From JAWKOK01 sp963765875 (GTDB lineage: Bacteria > Chloroflexota > Anaerolineae > Caldilineales > Caldilineaceae), in NCBI GenBank assembly GCA_963765875.1, contig CAVXYK010000019.1:62001-126000 (forward strand): DNA of 64,000 nt. Reading direction: 5' to 3'. How positions within the stretch are numbered: the stretch's first letter is position 1; the number at the start of each line of letters is the position of its first letter. Position numbers and translations under genes: made by a program. Shown in pieces: positions 17,238 through 28,856 of this stretch. The notes below the pieces were generated by a model. The model did not search any database. It worked only from the letters and a program-made list of their open reading frames with translations, and was not told the origin of the DNA.

Positions 17238-17261
17238 CGTGATTCTCCTTTCCAAAGTTGT

Positions 17262-18458
17262 TTACACTTCAATCGCCCTTGGCTCACCGCCATAAGCCAT
17301 CAGGACGCCAAAGACTGCCAGCGCAGCCAAAAGATCGGCCAAGATCAACATCATGGTGACCTGTGGGCCGACGGTTTCAAAAAGTTGGCCGATAATCCAG
17401 GGTAGGGTCATGGCGCCGACGCTTGCGCCGACCAGGAACCAGCTTGTGACGAATCCGCTCATGGTCATGCGCCGCTCGGCCCAAGAGAGCACAGTCGGGA
17501 AAATTGAGGCCATGGAGAAGCCGAGCCCTGCCGCCCCGATCCAGACCATTGTGGTTGAGGCGGAGAATACCAAAATGACTGTCACGCTTGCAATGCAGCC
17601 CAGCAGGTCAAAAAGCAGAATGGTACGCGGGCGAAACCGGGCTGCGATGGGGATACCGATCAATCGCCCCAGCGTTAGCGCACCCCAAAAGGCCGAGGTC
17701 AAATAGGCGGCATTTTCAACAGAGGCCAGGTCTAGCGCCACGGCATAGGTGTAGATCCAGCCGCCAAAGCTCACTTCTGCCCCCACGACCAGGGACATGA
17801 AGAGTGCAGATAGCCCCACCAGAACGTAGTTGACCTGTATCTTGATTCCATCAACGATTTTGGCCGGTGCAGCGGGGCTGGCCAGTTGTGACATGTAGAG
17901 CGCTACCGGCAGGATCAGAAGCGCCAGGAGCCAGTAGGCCCAGGTAATGCCGTCTGTCGAGGCGATGACCCAGGCGATGATGATCGGCGAAAGGAAAGCG
18001 CCTACGCCGAAGAAAAAGTGTAGCGCATTCATATAGGGCCCGACGTCGCGACCGTGGACCCAGACCAGCAAGGCGTTGCCACCCACGTCTACATAGGCTT
18101 CGCCGATGCCGAGCAGAAGGAGAATTGCGACCAACAGCCAGAAGATGGCTGTCAGGGGAATCACCGCCATGCACCCGGCCATCGCGACCAGCATAACCGC
18201 AAACAATAGGTGGCCGGGCACGCGATCATAGAGCCGGCCGCCCATGAGTGAGCCAACGAAATACCCGACCGATCGGGCCGTGAAGAGCAGGCTGATCTGC
18301 CCCAATTGTGTCTTCGTGTTGTCGGCTAGCCAAGGCAACGTTGGACCCAGAGACGCTGCAACCATGCCGAGTGCAATAAATGCTGCGTAATAGCCGGCCG
18401 TCGTCGCCATCGGGCGGCGTGGCTTGGCCCCAGATATCGAAGATGTGTTTGCCGCCAT
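17262..18458 (-). CDS. Major facilitator superfamily transporter
   Basis: A 398-residue protein with about 12 hydrophobic segments. It has an MFS loop-2-type motif (GGRLYDRVPGHLLF) and the pseudo-symmetric GALTLGRLIGIPIAARFRPR in the second half. The overall pattern resembles the fucose/glucose permease and Bypass-of-stop-codon-6 groups. Its start is preceded by a region with the palindrome AAGAACA-CA-TGTTCTT (18505-18520). It lies upstream of the frameshifted hydrolase on the same strand, which may have acted on the same compound. Substrate unknown. Confidence 0.85.
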   Translation of the reverse strand: MAANTSSISGAKPRRPMATTAGYYAAFIALGMVAASLGPTLPWLADNTKTQLGQISLLFTARSVGYFVGSLMGGRLYDRVPGHLLFAVMLVAMAGCMAVIPLTAIFWLLVAILLLLGIGEAYVDVGGNALLVWVHGRDVGPYMNALHFFFGVGAFLSPIIIAWVIASTDGITWAYWLLALLILPVALYMSQLASPAAPAKIVDGIKIQVNYVLVGLSALFMSLVVGAEVSFGGWIYTYAVALDLASVENAAYLTSAFWGALTLGRLIGIPIAARFRPRTILLFDLLGCIASVTVILVFSASTTMVWIGAAGLGFSMASIFPTVLSWAERRMTMSGFVTSWFLVGASVGAMTLPWIIGQLFETVGPQVTMMLILADLLAALAVFGVLMAYGGEPRAIEV

Positions 18459-18504
18459 ATGACCTGTTAGACCTATGCCTCGGTGCTGGGAATCTGTTCA
18501 CAAA

Positions 18505-18520
18505 AAGAACACATGTTCTT
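18505..18520 (-). promoter_or_regulatory. Palindrome upstream of the MFS transporter
   Basis: AAGAACA and TGTTCTT are separated by CA, 47 bases before the transporter start. The size and symmetry suit a dimeric repressor, but no regulator gene is adjacent. Confidence 0.35.
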
Positions 18521-18747
18521 AAAATTGTGTGTTGGTTTTCTATTGAGATCAACTATACATCAGTGCGCGCGAGCCATCAATTCACGTTTATGGGTCATGT
18601 GGCAGCGACGTGAAAGGTATTGTTGAAGAGCTTGGAAAAAGTTGTTGGAGGCACAGCATGGTCTGGGTGACTGTGGACTGAGTGACTGAGGAATCGAACA
18701 GGGGTCTATTGAAGTCCGGTGTATTCACGCCCAACTGTACTCAATAC

Positions 18748-21441
18748 TCAAGGAGCGCCATAGAGTCGTGAGTAGTGGTACAGATTGGACAGGATGGCGT
18801 GAATATAGACCCGAGGTTCATTGTAATCGAACAGTTCAACGAAGAGAGCGTCATCATCACCAGAGGCTTGGCGCCAGCGCTCGGCATTGCCAGGACCTGC
18901 ATTGTACCCCGCCAGCGCTGAGGTCAGGCTGCCATTCAAATAGTCACGAGCCCAGGCCAGGTAGTAGGCGCCGAATTTCAGATTGACGTCAGGTCGGTAG
19001 ACCAGGTCATTAGTATAGTTGGGATACCCTAATCGAGTGGCAATCCATGAACCCGTATCCGGGATAATCTGGGCCAGGCCCTGTGCTGCGGCACTGGAAC
19101 GAGCGCCCTCTTCGAAAAGACTCTCTTGACGGATCAGGCTGAAAAAGAGGTTAGGATCTAGGTTATTGTTCAATGCTTCCCGTACCACTAACTCTTCAAA
19201 GTGGCGTGGGAAAGCGATACGCTGTAGGAAAAGCGGTGTCTCTTCGACCAGGCGTTCCGGGCTTAACTGCATCAGGTAGGTTGCGGCTGAAATGGCGAGT
19301 CCGTGGGCGCCCAGGCGTTCAAACTCGAGCATCAAGGGGTAAAGTTCGGCTGGATTGTCCCGATAGCGCCGGTAGACTCGTGTCAACTGGCTGAGTCCAT
19401 CGGCGCGTTGGCCGACATCGAGAAGAACCTGGCCAGCGATCAGCTGGGTATCGGTAATCAGAATCGACGGTAAGAGTGAGGGATTCCCTCCTGCACTGAT
19501 TCCATCGACCCATCCAGCCAACCATTGCTCAGCAAAAGCTTGGCTACCGTCATCGCCGTCCGATGGTGCTGCTCCGGTGATCATCAACGAAATTTCATCA
19601 ATCGCGTTGCCTTGCGTCATTGATGGGTCCCGAAGACCGTATCCGGCAAGAACGCCATGGTAGATGTCCGGCGCACGATCTACGAGCTTTTGCCAGGTTT
19701 CATTTCCTGCATTTGGCATGCCATTGGCGTGCTGTGCGCGACCTAGCCAGAATCCAACGGCATCCCAGCGATAATCGGGATAATCTCGCTGAAGTCGGCC
19801 AAATGTATCCGCAGATTGGCCGTAGAGACCTTTTTGGTATGCCCCAATACCAACGGTATAGAGTGATGCGGGTGCTCGCTCGCTCTCAGGGAAGGCATCT
19901 GCCAATGTCAGAAAGTCAAGGCCTGCTTCTACCTCTTTTCCGCTGTTCAGCGCCAGGAGTGCGCTACGCCATAGCGCCTCTGGCGCCAATGCGTTACCTC
20001 CCTGCTCCCTAGAGAACGTACGATAGGTCCGGTGTGCAGCAATATCATCGCCCAAGGCGCTCTCCGCGGCAGCCTTCTCCAGCCATGCCTCCCCTGCACA
20101 CTCGCACTCTGGATAGGCGCTAATGACGCGATCAAAGTAGGAGATGGCATCTGCGTAGGCGCCCGTGGCGGCATATGCCTGGCCGGCGCCCAGCAATGCC
20201 GGCGGGAACCTAACATCTGTCGCTGACGTGGCCTCCAGAAACGACTCGAAGGCGCTAATGGCGGGGATCCACGCCTCAGCGTACAGATCGATGACGCCAC
20301 GCTGATACAGATCAAAGCCTACATCTCGATTGACCAGCTCAATCAGAGCGCTATAGGCTGCCCCGCTGGTTTGATCCTCCTGAGTCGCGGCGGTCCAGCG
20401 CTCAACAGCCCTGGGAACATCGCCCGCTGCGGCTAAAGCTTGGCCGGCGCGAAATTGGATATCGGCACGGTAGTAGGGGCTCTCGGCCACCGCAAGAATT
20501 TGGTCGTAGGCCGACACCGCTTCCTGATATCGCCCAACGCCGCTGTCTGCCTGGGCAAGAGACTCCAGCGCAAGCACGTACGCGACTGTATCATCTCTAT
20601 TCTGGAGTCCATTGCCGCCGAGAATGGCGTCGGCAGCACGGCGATAGGCAGCGGCAGCGGCATCCAGATCGCCCAGGGCCTCGTAGGTGTCGGCGATTCT
20701 TAACTGCGTAATCTCACCCAATTGCGGGTAGGTCTCGAGAAAGAGCCAATACTCTGCGATAGCTTCACTGTACAGCCCAATGCTGGAAAGGATCTCGCCA
20801 CGCAGGAAATGACCCTTGGCGATGATTTCGCTGAGGGATCTATCAGATACTCCAGCGACGTTGATCGTGTCTCGTTCGGCTAGAAGGCGGTCAACCGCGT
20901 CGAGAGCTGCCACGGAACTGGGATCATCAAACTCTACACGAGCCAGTGTAAAGAGTGCTTCCAGGCGCGTTGCCTGTTCCACATCTAGGGATGTTGCCAA
21001 ACCCGTTAATGCCTGTCGCGCCAATGAGTATTCCTGCAAGCGGAGATACTCTTTCCCGGCGGCAAGCTGTTGGACAGGTGCGGCAGCGGGGCTTGGCGTT
21101 GGCGGAATGGTGGGCAGCGGCGTTGGCGACGGAGTGGGCGGCAAAGTGGGTGATGATTTTGATTCTTGCGACTGAACCAACGAAGGCTCGGGCGTGCTTG
21201 TCCAAGTAGGGACAAGCACTGGTTGCAGCGTAGGGCTCAATTCTGATTCCGCCTCGATTGAGACCACGGTAGCGACTGGCGTAGCTGTCTCGGCTGCGTC
21301 CTTATTCCCTCTGAAGCATCCAGCTAGGAGAGCAGCAACTACAAGCAACAGCAAGGCAATGAATCCCCTGATCTCTTTGCGCTTCAATTGGCGTTCTGGT
21401 ATCATCCACTCGGCTATTAACATGAAATGCCATTGTAACAT
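18748..21441 (-). CDS. TPR lipoprotein with C-terminal lytic transglycosylase (SLT) domain
   Basis: An 897-residue surface lipoprotein resembling soluble lytic transglycosylase. The basic N-terminus and hydrophobic stretch end in the lipobox LLAGC, followed by a Pro/Thr/Ser linker (about 60-115) and then many helical TPR-like units (about 120-690). The SLT domain near the C-terminus shows IRQESLFEEGARSSAAAQG with the catalytic Glu, and ALAGYNAGPGNAERW. Such enzymes cleave the glycan of peptidoglycan to 1,6-anhydro products. Internal ATGs at residues 7 and 13 are also plausible starts. It is divergent from gatB with 144 bases between. Confidence 0.88.
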   Translation of the reverse strand: MLQWHFMLIAEWMIPERQLKRKEIRGFIALLLLVVAALLAGCFRGNKDAAETATPVATVVSIEAESELSPTLQPVLVPTWTSTPEPSLVQSQESKSSPTLPPTPSPTPLPTIPPTPSPAAAPVQQLAAGKEYLRLQEYSLARQALTGLATSLDVEQATRLEALFTLARVEFDDPSSVAALDAVDRLLAERDTINVAGVSDRSLSEIIAKGHFLRGEILSSIGLYSEAIAEYWLFLETYPQLGEITQLRIADTYEALGDLDAAAAAYRRAADAILGGNGLQNRDDTVAYVLALESLAQADSGVGRYQEAVSAYDQILAVAESPYYRADIQFRAGQALAAAGDVPRAVERWTAATQEDQTSGAAYSALIELVNRDVGFDLYQRGVIDLYAEAWIPAISAFESFLEATSATDVRFPPALLGAGQAYAATGAYADAISYFDRVISAYPECECAGEAWLEKAAAESALGDDIAAHRTYRTFSREQGGNALAPEALWRSALLALNSGKEVEAGLDFLTLADAFPESERAPASLYTVGIGAYQKGLYGQSADTFGRLQRDYPDYRWDAVGFWLGRAQHANGMPNAGNETWQKLVDRAPDIYHGVLAGYGLRDPSMTQGNAIDEISLMITGAAPSDGDDGSQAFAEQWLAGWVDGISAGGNPSLLPSILITDTQLIAGQVLLDVGQRADGLSQLTRVYRRYRDNPAELYPLMLEFERLGAHGLAISAATYLMQLSPERLVEETPLFLQRIAFPRHFEELVVREALNNNLDPNLFFSLIRQESLFEEGARSSAAAQGLAQIIPDTGSWIATRLGYPNYTNDLVYRPDVNLKFGAYYLAWARDYLNGSLTSALAGYNAGPGNAERWRQASGDDDALFVELFDYNEPRVYIHAILSNLYHYSRLYGAP

Positions 21442-21585
21442 TGGTCGCTGCTATCTACTTATTGTCGCCCGATTCGTCCGGGCCACATGCGTACTTGGAA
21501 AACCGACTGTAAACATGCGCCCTGTTCGTTGGGAGAATGCGCCGCCGGCCAGAATCCATCCATACCATTCCATTAGGGACACCAC

Positions 21586-23082
<1,497 letters not shown>

Positions 23083-23220
23083 TTCAGTTTGGCGTGAATA
23101 TCACGACAGAAATCCGGCCCTTCTACCACTTTTAGAATCTGCAAGAGAATTTCCACCGGGGTTTACTAGTCACTCTTGATGAAACGCCCCCATCGACAGT
23201 TCTGTTCCCGCCGCAGCGCA

Positions 23221-23266
23221 AAACAAAAATGCCCGACGCTTGTCATAGCGTCGGGCATTTTGTTTC
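23221..23266. terminator. Bidirectional terminator between gatB and the sigma factor gene
   Basis: AAAATGCCCGACGCT (23226-23240) and AGCGTCGGGCATTTT (23247-23261) form a perfect 15-bp stem with a 6-base loop. A/T-rich flanks extend the symmetry on both sides. It serves the convergent genes gatB and sigA. Confidence 0.92.
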
Positions 23267-23309
23267 ACGTGAAACACTCTCAACAGAGAGCGGCTATAGT
23301 CGGAAAGGC

Positions 23310-24611
23310 TTACAGATAGTCGCGCAACTTGCGACTGCGACTAGGATGTCGCAAACGGCTGAGCGCCTGGGCCTCAATCTGGCGGATGCGCTCACGTGTT
23401 ACACCGAACTTTTTGCCCACCTCTTCAAGCGTGTAGCAGTACCCATCAACCAGCCCGAAGCGCAATTGAAGAATACGAACCTCTCGCGGGGTCAGGCTCT
23501 GGAAAATCTCATCAATGACTTCGCGCAGCAACTGCTGCCCGGCAGCCTCGCTGGGACTGTCTGCGTCTTCATCTTCGATGAAATCGCCCAGATAGCTGTC
23601 TTCCTCTTCGCCCACAGGCATTTCCAAGCTCAATGGTCGCTGACTCACACGCATGATATGCTCTACCTTGCGTGGCGTGACCCCGAGTTCCTCGGCAATC
23701 TCCTCAGTTGTCGGATCGCGACCCAACTCCTGAACAAGCTGGCGACTGGTACGCGTCAGCCGGTTGATCTGCTCATACATGTGGACCGGTACACGAATGG
23801 TACGCCCCTGGTCAGCGATTGCACGCGTGACCGCCTGGCGAATCCACCAGGTAGCGTAAGTGCTGAACTTGTATCCACGTCGATAGTCAAACTTTTTGAC
23901 TGCTCGGATCAGGCCGATGTTGCCCTCCTGGATAAGATCGAGAAAGGGAACGCCCCGTCCCACATATTTTTTAGCAACACTGACCACCAAACGGCTGTTG
24001 GCTTTAATCAGATGCTCTTGGGCCGACTGTCCGTCACGGACATACCAGAGCAGCCGTTCTCGCTCTTCCCAGTCATCCATGCCATCGGACAAGACTTCAC
24101 GAGAATCTCGACCTCTTTCCATGCGCTTGGCCAGAGAGACCTCTTCCGCAGCCGTGAGCAGCGGCACGCGGCCGATTTCTTTGAGATAGAGACTGATCGA
24201 ATCATCGATTTCAATCTGGCTCAGATCAAAAGCGTCTGGTTCGGCATTGTCTTTGTCGGTCCTACTACTCTTCTCGCTCTCGTTGTCTTTCGTCTGACCA
24301 ACTTGGATGCCCTGATCAAACAGAATGGAAAAGGCGTCTTCGAGCTGATCCATGTTGCTTTCAGCTTCGGGCATGACCTTCAACACATCATCGTAGCTGA
24401 CAAACCCCTGCTTCTTACCCAAGGTCAAGAGAAACTCAAGGGCTTCTTCAGGGCTCAACAGCTCCTTCTTTTCGCCCTCTTCGTCCTCTTCCCCATCCTC
24501 AGTGACTACCTTGTTGACGCCATTGCTCTGTGCAACACCGTTTGCGAGGGGCTTGCTCTCAAGCTCCTCTTCCTTCAGTTCCAGTGTCTCTAATTGTGCT
24601 TTTTTTGTCAT
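23310..24611 (-). CDS. sigA: Primary RNA polymerase sigma-70 factor
   Basis: A 433-residue housekeeping sigma factor. The N-terminus is acidic with a region 1.1-like helix segment (VSYDDVLKVMPE). Region 1.2 begins DSISLYLKEIGRVPLLTA, and region 2 has GNIGLIRAVKKFDYRRGYKF and STYATWWIRQAVTRAIADQ for -10 recognition. Region 3 follows, then region 4.2 with TLEEVGKKFGVTRERIRQIE, which reads the -35. The near-consensus TTGACA/TATAAT-like promoters in this window suit such a factor. The 454-residue plus-strand frame opposite it is a shadow. Confidence 0.97.
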   Translation of the reverse strand: MTKKAQLETLELKEEELESKPLANGVAQSNGVNKVVTEDGEEDEEGEKKELLSPEEALEFLLTLGKKQGFVSYDDVLKVMPEAESNMDQLEDAFSILFDQGIQVGQTKDNESEKSSRTDKDNAEPDAFDLSQIEIDDSISLYLKEIGRVPLLTAAEEVSLAKRMERGRDSREVLSDGMDDWEERERLLWYVRDGQSAQEHLIKANSRLVVSVAKKYVGRGVPFLDLIQEGNIGLIRAVKKFDYRRGYKFSTYATWWIRQAVTRAIADQGRTIRVPVHMYEQINRLTRTSRQLVQELGRDPTTEEIAEELGVTPRKVEHIMRVSQRPLSLEMPVGEEEDSYLGDFIEDEDADSPSEAAGQQLLREVIDEIFQSLTPREVRILQLRFGLVDGYCYTLEEVGKKFGVTRERIRQIEAQALSRLRHPSRSRKLRDYL

Positions 24612-24684
24612 ATTATGTAGACCTTCTTCTGAACGAATTCAAAGAACGGATGATAATTAATAATAAAAATCAACCTGATGCCAA

Positions 24685-25647
24685 CTAACGTACAGCTTCC
24701 TTAAAATCCCAGACGCCGTGTTTGCGCCCATAATAGTGATTACACTCCGGACAGGAAACGACATTTTCGTCGATATGTTCCAATCCATCGGTTTCGCAAC
24801 TTGGACAGCGGAACAATGACGCCACCTCGCCTGGGCCGAAACCCACATCAGCACGCTGGCGCACACCTGCAACTTCGGCTTTCAGGAATACGCTGGGCGC
24901 GAGTGGATAGCGACCACCCAGATTGAAGAGCAAGCTATCTGCACGAGCCAACTTGTCTGCTGAAAGTGCGCTCTTCAGTACAGGCATACGAAAATGTGAA
25001 ACCCCATACTGGCGCTTCACATCGAATCCCGTGGAACTGAGCTGCGCCTCCATCCAGGATGGATGAAAGTCAAAGTTAAGTTCCACAAATTCAACAGGTT
25101 CTTGATCAATCGGCGACCAATTCTGCCGCTTGGTCATCCAGCGCAGCACAGCCTTGAGATTGCGCTTGTTTGCGTATTCCAACACAGCAACACCGTGAGA
25201 ATGAAGCGAACGTTGCAGCTGATTCAACGCAACATTGACTTCGGCAAGGTGGTGCATCACACGAACCATGACCAATGTGTCTAAGACGCCACTGGCCAAG
25301 GGCAATTCATAGATGTTGCCGGCAACAAAGACGAATCTGGAATCGTGCCCCCAACGTTGGACGGCATCACGCAGTAGAGTGCGACTGTAATCGAACAGAA
25401 TAACCTGTTCGTAGCCGAGATATAGATTTGCCAGCCGTCCAAAGCCAGCGCCGATTTCCGCGATTCGTGGCCCCTTAGGCGGCAGGAGCCGCTTCAGCGC
25501 AATTCTCTCGGTTGCGTCTTCATAGTCGCGACCTCGCCCATCCCAGAAATCAGTCTGGTATTGACTTCCTTCGTAATCAATAACCGGAATTGCATTCGGC
25601 GCGTCGATGTGCGTTCCTGCCAAGATTGACTCTCTCTTCACTCGCAT
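24685..25647 (-). CDS. SAM-dependent methyltransferase with C-terminal zinc ribbon
   Basis: A 320-residue class I methyltransferase. Motif I is IAEIGAGFGRL, followed by an acidic VILFDYS, then YELPLASGVLDTLVMVRVMHHL. The last 45 residues hold CPSCE...CPECNHYYG, a four-Cys zinc ribbon like the Trm112/UPF0434 type. The substrate is unknown; the fused ribbon suggests a macromolecular or quinone-like substrate, as in other methyltransferase-Trm112 pairs. It lies between the EamA transporter and the sigma factor gene on the same strand. Confidence 0.8.
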   Translation of the reverse strand: MRVKRESILAGTHIDAPNAIPVIDYEGSQYQTDFWDGRGRDYEDATERIALKRLLPPKGPRIAEIGAGFGRLANLYLGYEQVILFDYSRTLLRDAVQRWGHDSRFVFVAGNIYELPLASGVLDTLVMVRVMHHLAEVNVALNQLQRSLHSHGVAVLEYANKRNLKAVLRWMTKRQNWSPIDQEPVEFVELNFDFHPSWMEAQLSSTGFDVKRQYGVSHFRMPVLKSALSADKLARADSLLFNLGGRYPLAPSVFLKAEVAGVRQRADVGFGPGEVASLFRCPSCETDGLEHIDENVVSCPECNHYYGRKHGVWDFKEAVR

Positions 25648-25681
25648 TCGTGCATTTATTCACGCATAGCGCATAGATGAT

Positions 25682-25710
25682 AAAAAAATGGCGGGAGCAA
25701 TTCTCCCACC
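25682..25710 (-). terminator. Intrinsic terminator after the EamA transporter
   Basis: On the minus strand GGTGGGAG (25710-25703) pairs with CTCCCGCC (25697-25690), one G-T pair, followed after AT by seven Ts (25688-25682). It separates the transporter from the methyltransferase gene. Confidence 0.85.
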
Positions 25711-25807
25711 GCTGTTTCCCACATCTACTTCGAAAAGTATAGCAGTGTTTATGAGCAATTTCAATACCCAGTTTAACATGGTTATTCTATAAATTTTGCA
25801 ACACTGG

Positions 25808-26791
25808 CTACTTGAGCCGCTCTTTTTGTATTTCTCGCTGCCGCCACAGGTACCAGGTGATGGTGACCATGACAACGACCATGCCGAGCATTTGCACAGG
25901 AGAGGTGAGCCATTCGCCCAGCAACAGCCCTGCAAACAAAAGTGCACTCACCAGGCGCCACGCCATCAAGCTGCTGACAAACGGCGCGCCCAACTGACGC
26001 AATGATGCAATCTGGAGACCATTGGCCCCGATCATGACTACAAGGATGTACGCGATCACCACCAGCCAGTCTGTTGCTCCGATCTGTGTCCACTGGGACC
26101 AGTCCTCGCCGAGCAAGAGGCTGATGGGCAGCGAGACGGCTACGACAACGGTGATCTGGAAGATCAGGATCACCTGGCCGGGCACTGCAAGCTTGGCGGT
26201 CCGGCGGATGAGCAACATGTAGAGCGCCAGCATGAAACTGCTTGCAAGTGCCAGTGAAATGCCGACCCAGTCGCCTGGCACAAGGTTGAAGCGGATGCCC
26301 GAACTGCTGATTTCGCTACTCAACATCAGCAGCGCGCCAAAAAACATAAGAGATATGGCGCGACCCGTATAGGGCGGCGGTACAGCCTCATGCAAGAAAA
26401 GAAGGCTCAGGGCCACCACCAAAAATGGCGTCATCAACGTGATCAACTGCACGTAGATGGCCATTGTGAAGCGCATGGCCAGCAGATCGGTGGTGGATCG
26501 TGCCGCCACGACCACTGCCAACATCCAGACTGTACGCGAACGGAAAATCGACGCACCATATTTGGGCAACACGTAGATCAGCATCAGCAGCACCATTGGC
26601 AGGCCGCCGATCACTAGAATACTCATGGACGGCAGGCCACTGACCGTCTGCATGTAGCGGCCCAGCGCCGGATAAATGCCCCAGCCCGTCTGGGCGAGTA
26701 GAGCCGCGCCGATCCACAGCCAAGGCGTCATGGTCGACGGTCTGTCCTCATGCGCCATCGTAGATATGGAGCTTTGCGCAATTGGCTTCAT
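25808..26791 (-). CDS. EamA/DMT-family transporter
   Basis: A 327-residue membrane protein with ten predicted segments in two repeated halves, as in drug/metabolite transporters (GWGIYPALGRYMQ, FTMAIYVQLITLMTPFLVV; second half DWVGISLALASSFMLALYMLLIRR, APFVSSLMAWRLVSALLFAGLLLGEW). It probably exports a small metabolite; nothing nearby names the substrate. It is followed by a clear terminator. Confidence 0.85.
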   Translation of the reverse strand: MKPIAQSSISTMAHEDRPSTMTPWLWIGAALLAQTGWGIYPALGRYMQTVSGLPSMSILVIGGLPMVLLMLIYVLPKYGASIFRSRTVWMLAVVVAARSTTDLLAMRFTMAIYVQLITLMTPFLVVALSLLFLHEAVPPPYTGRAISLMFFGALLMLSSEISSSGIRFNLVPGDWVGISLALASSFMLALYMLLIRRTAKLAVPGQVILIFQITVVVAVSLPISLLLGEDWSQWTQIGATDWLVVIAYILVVMIGANGLQIASLRQLGAPFVSSLMAWRLVSALLFAGLLLGEWLTSPVQMLGMVVVMVTITWYLWRQREIQKERLK

Positions 26792-26903
26792 TGATCACCC
26801 CCAAAATCAGATAATGATAAACTGAAGCCGCTACAATACGAAACACACGTGGTTCTTCAGAATTCCAGAGGATGCCAGGGGGGGCAACAGAGGAAGGTAG
26901 AAC

Positions 26904-27050
26904 CAGTAGTTCACGAATTGTCATTCCGATCGTGCAACGGGCGCAAGGCGCCATGACCAGAGGGAAGAGGAATCTCGGGTTCGCCAAGGAGAGATTCCTC
27001 GTCGCTTCGCTCTGTCGGAATGACAGTTGCGACCAAATCGGTAACTAATG
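26904..27050. mobile_element. Short non-autonomous transposon (MITE-like), copy B, 147 bp
   Basis: The left end CAGTAGTT (26904-26911) and right end AACTAATG (27043-27050, one mismatch) are flanked by the 5-base duplication AGAAC (26899-26903 and 27051-27055). It is the reverse complement of copy A at 12356-12478, almost identical over the outer 59 bases, with one extra 24-base internal segment (about 26929-26952). Confidence 0.85.
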
Positions 27051-27147
27051 AGAACAGGTTTTCTTACCTGCCCCTAAACCACATACGTGAGCTGAAACCC
27101 GCGCACATCGGCACGAGGATGGGCATGTGACCCGAAGGGAGAGAATC

Positions 27148-27915
<768 letters not shown>

Positions 27916-27941
27916 TTCTTCATTGCCTCATGATTCTTTGT

Positions 27942-28607
27942 CTATGACTCTTTGCCGGCGTTGTAGGCGGCCACATCTTCATGTTTTCGTGCCTTGGCCG
28001 GCAGGTGCTCGATGTCATTGACCCGAACCGCATCCCAGCCGTTTTCCGTTCGTCGCAGCACAGAGATGGCGCAATTGTGTGGATGCCAATTCTGCCAGTC
28101 TTGGGGACCCTCACCGACAAAGACCGCCAGCGCATTGCAGATGATGCCGCCATGGGTAACGGCCATGACCGTTTCGCCGGGATGCCGGTCCGCCAGCGCC
28201 TCCAGGACAGCTACCGAGCGCCGGCTGACCATAGCCGGCGACTCGCCATTGGGCGGTGCAAATTCCGGATCTGAAGCCCAGCGTTCCCAGAGACGTTCGC
28301 CATCCCGAAGTTCCTGAAATGAACGACCTTCCCAATCGCCCAGATCAAACTCGCGCAGACCGTCTTCGATGAGCGGCTCTTTGCCGATTGCCTCGGCGAT
28401 CGGCGCCGCCGTGCGCTGCGTACGACCCAAGGGCGACACATAGAAGTGATCGATGGGCAATTCATCGGACAGCTTGCGCACGCCACGGGCGGCGGCCTCT
28501 GCCTGGCATTCGCCTCGTTCGGTCAACGGCGCATCCAGTGAACCCTGCCACACGCCTTGAATATTCGCTTCAGTCTCGCCGTGGCGGATAATTATCAACG
28601 TCGTCAT
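27942..28607 (-). CDS. Histidine phosphatase family protein (phosphoglycerate mutase-like)
   Basis: A 221-residue phosphatase with the RHG motif IIRHGETEAN holding the phospho-accepting His. It also has the second-site Arg in VSPLGRTQRTAAP, the general-acid Glu region (LREFDLGDWEGRSF) and the later VTHGG. The family includes cofactor-dependent mutases, cobalamin phosphatase and broad sugar-phosphate phosphatases; context does not decide. It is convergent with the SDR gene and divergent from the arginine operon leader. Confidence 0.9.
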   Translation of the reverse strand: MTTLIIIRHGETEANIQGVWQGSLDAPLTERGECQAEAAARGVRKLSDELPIDHFYVSPLGRTQRTAAPIAEAIGKEPLIEDGLREFDLGDWEGRSFQELRDGERLWERWASDPEFAPPNGESPAMVSRRSVAVLEALADRHPGETVMAVTHGGIICNALAVFVGEGPQDWQNWHPHNCAISVLRRTENGWDAVRVNDIEHLPAKARKHEDVAAYNAGKES

Positions 28608-28668
28608 TGGGAAATCACTCTCAGTCTATGTTCATTCATGATCACTTTTACGATCTTTCTGAAATATG

Positions 28669-28697
28669 TTGACAGCCAATAGGCCCCATGTTACACT
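28669..28697 (+). promoter_or_regulatory. Promoter of the arginine operon
   Basis: TTGACA (28669-28674), a 17-base spacer and TACACT (28692-28697). The predicted transcription start is near 28704, only about four bases before the leader ATG at 28708. Confidence 0.8.
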
Positions 28698-28707
28698 TGT
28701 GCCCATT

Positions 28708-28806
28708 ATGGAAATGATAGTGTTGACACCCACAATCTGCAAGAAGTCAATCAGGCCGCGTCGTACCCGAACAATCACCTGTTCTGGACCACTGTACGCG
28801 GGCTAG
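28708..28806 (+). CDS. Arginine-rich leader peptide of the arg operon (attenuator)
   Basis: A 32-codon ORF: MEMIVLTPTICKKSI, then R-P-R-R-T-R, then TITCSGPLYAG and TAG at 28804. Codons 16, 18, 19 and 21 are Arg (AGG, CGT, CGT, CGA), far above chance in so short a frame and directly ahead of argC. The promoter is so close that the message would be nearly leaderless, and no Shine-Dalgarno is present; a second ATG is at 28714. An intrinsic terminator starts 24 bases after the stop. By analogy with his/trp/ilv leaders, stalling at Arg codons when charged tRNA(Arg) is scarce should favour read-through. Confidence 0.75.
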   Translation: MEMIVLTPTICKKSIRPRRTRTITCSGPLYAG

Positions 28807-28830
28807 ATTTTACTAGGCTTGTAGAGGCAG

Positions 28831-28856
28831 GGCTCTCCAGATGGAGAGCCTTTTTT
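28831..28856 (+). terminator. Intrinsic terminator (attenuator) before argC
   Basis: GGCTCTCC (28831-28838), loop AGAT, GGAGAGCC (28843-28850), then six Ts. It lies 63 bases before the argC ATG and after the Arg-codon leader ORF. TCTGGA at 28783-28788 can pair with TCCAGA at 28836-28841 inside the stem, a short possible antiterminator. Confidence 0.88.

Noticed and set aside
16262..17242. 326-residue plus-strand ORF opposite nagB and the broken hydrolase
   Set aside because: No recognisable motifs, while both minus-strand genes show catalytic motifs.
23229..24593. 454-residue plus-strand ORF opposite the sigma factor
   Set aside because: Exact antisense of sigA, no family motif, and it begins inside the gatB/sigA terminator.
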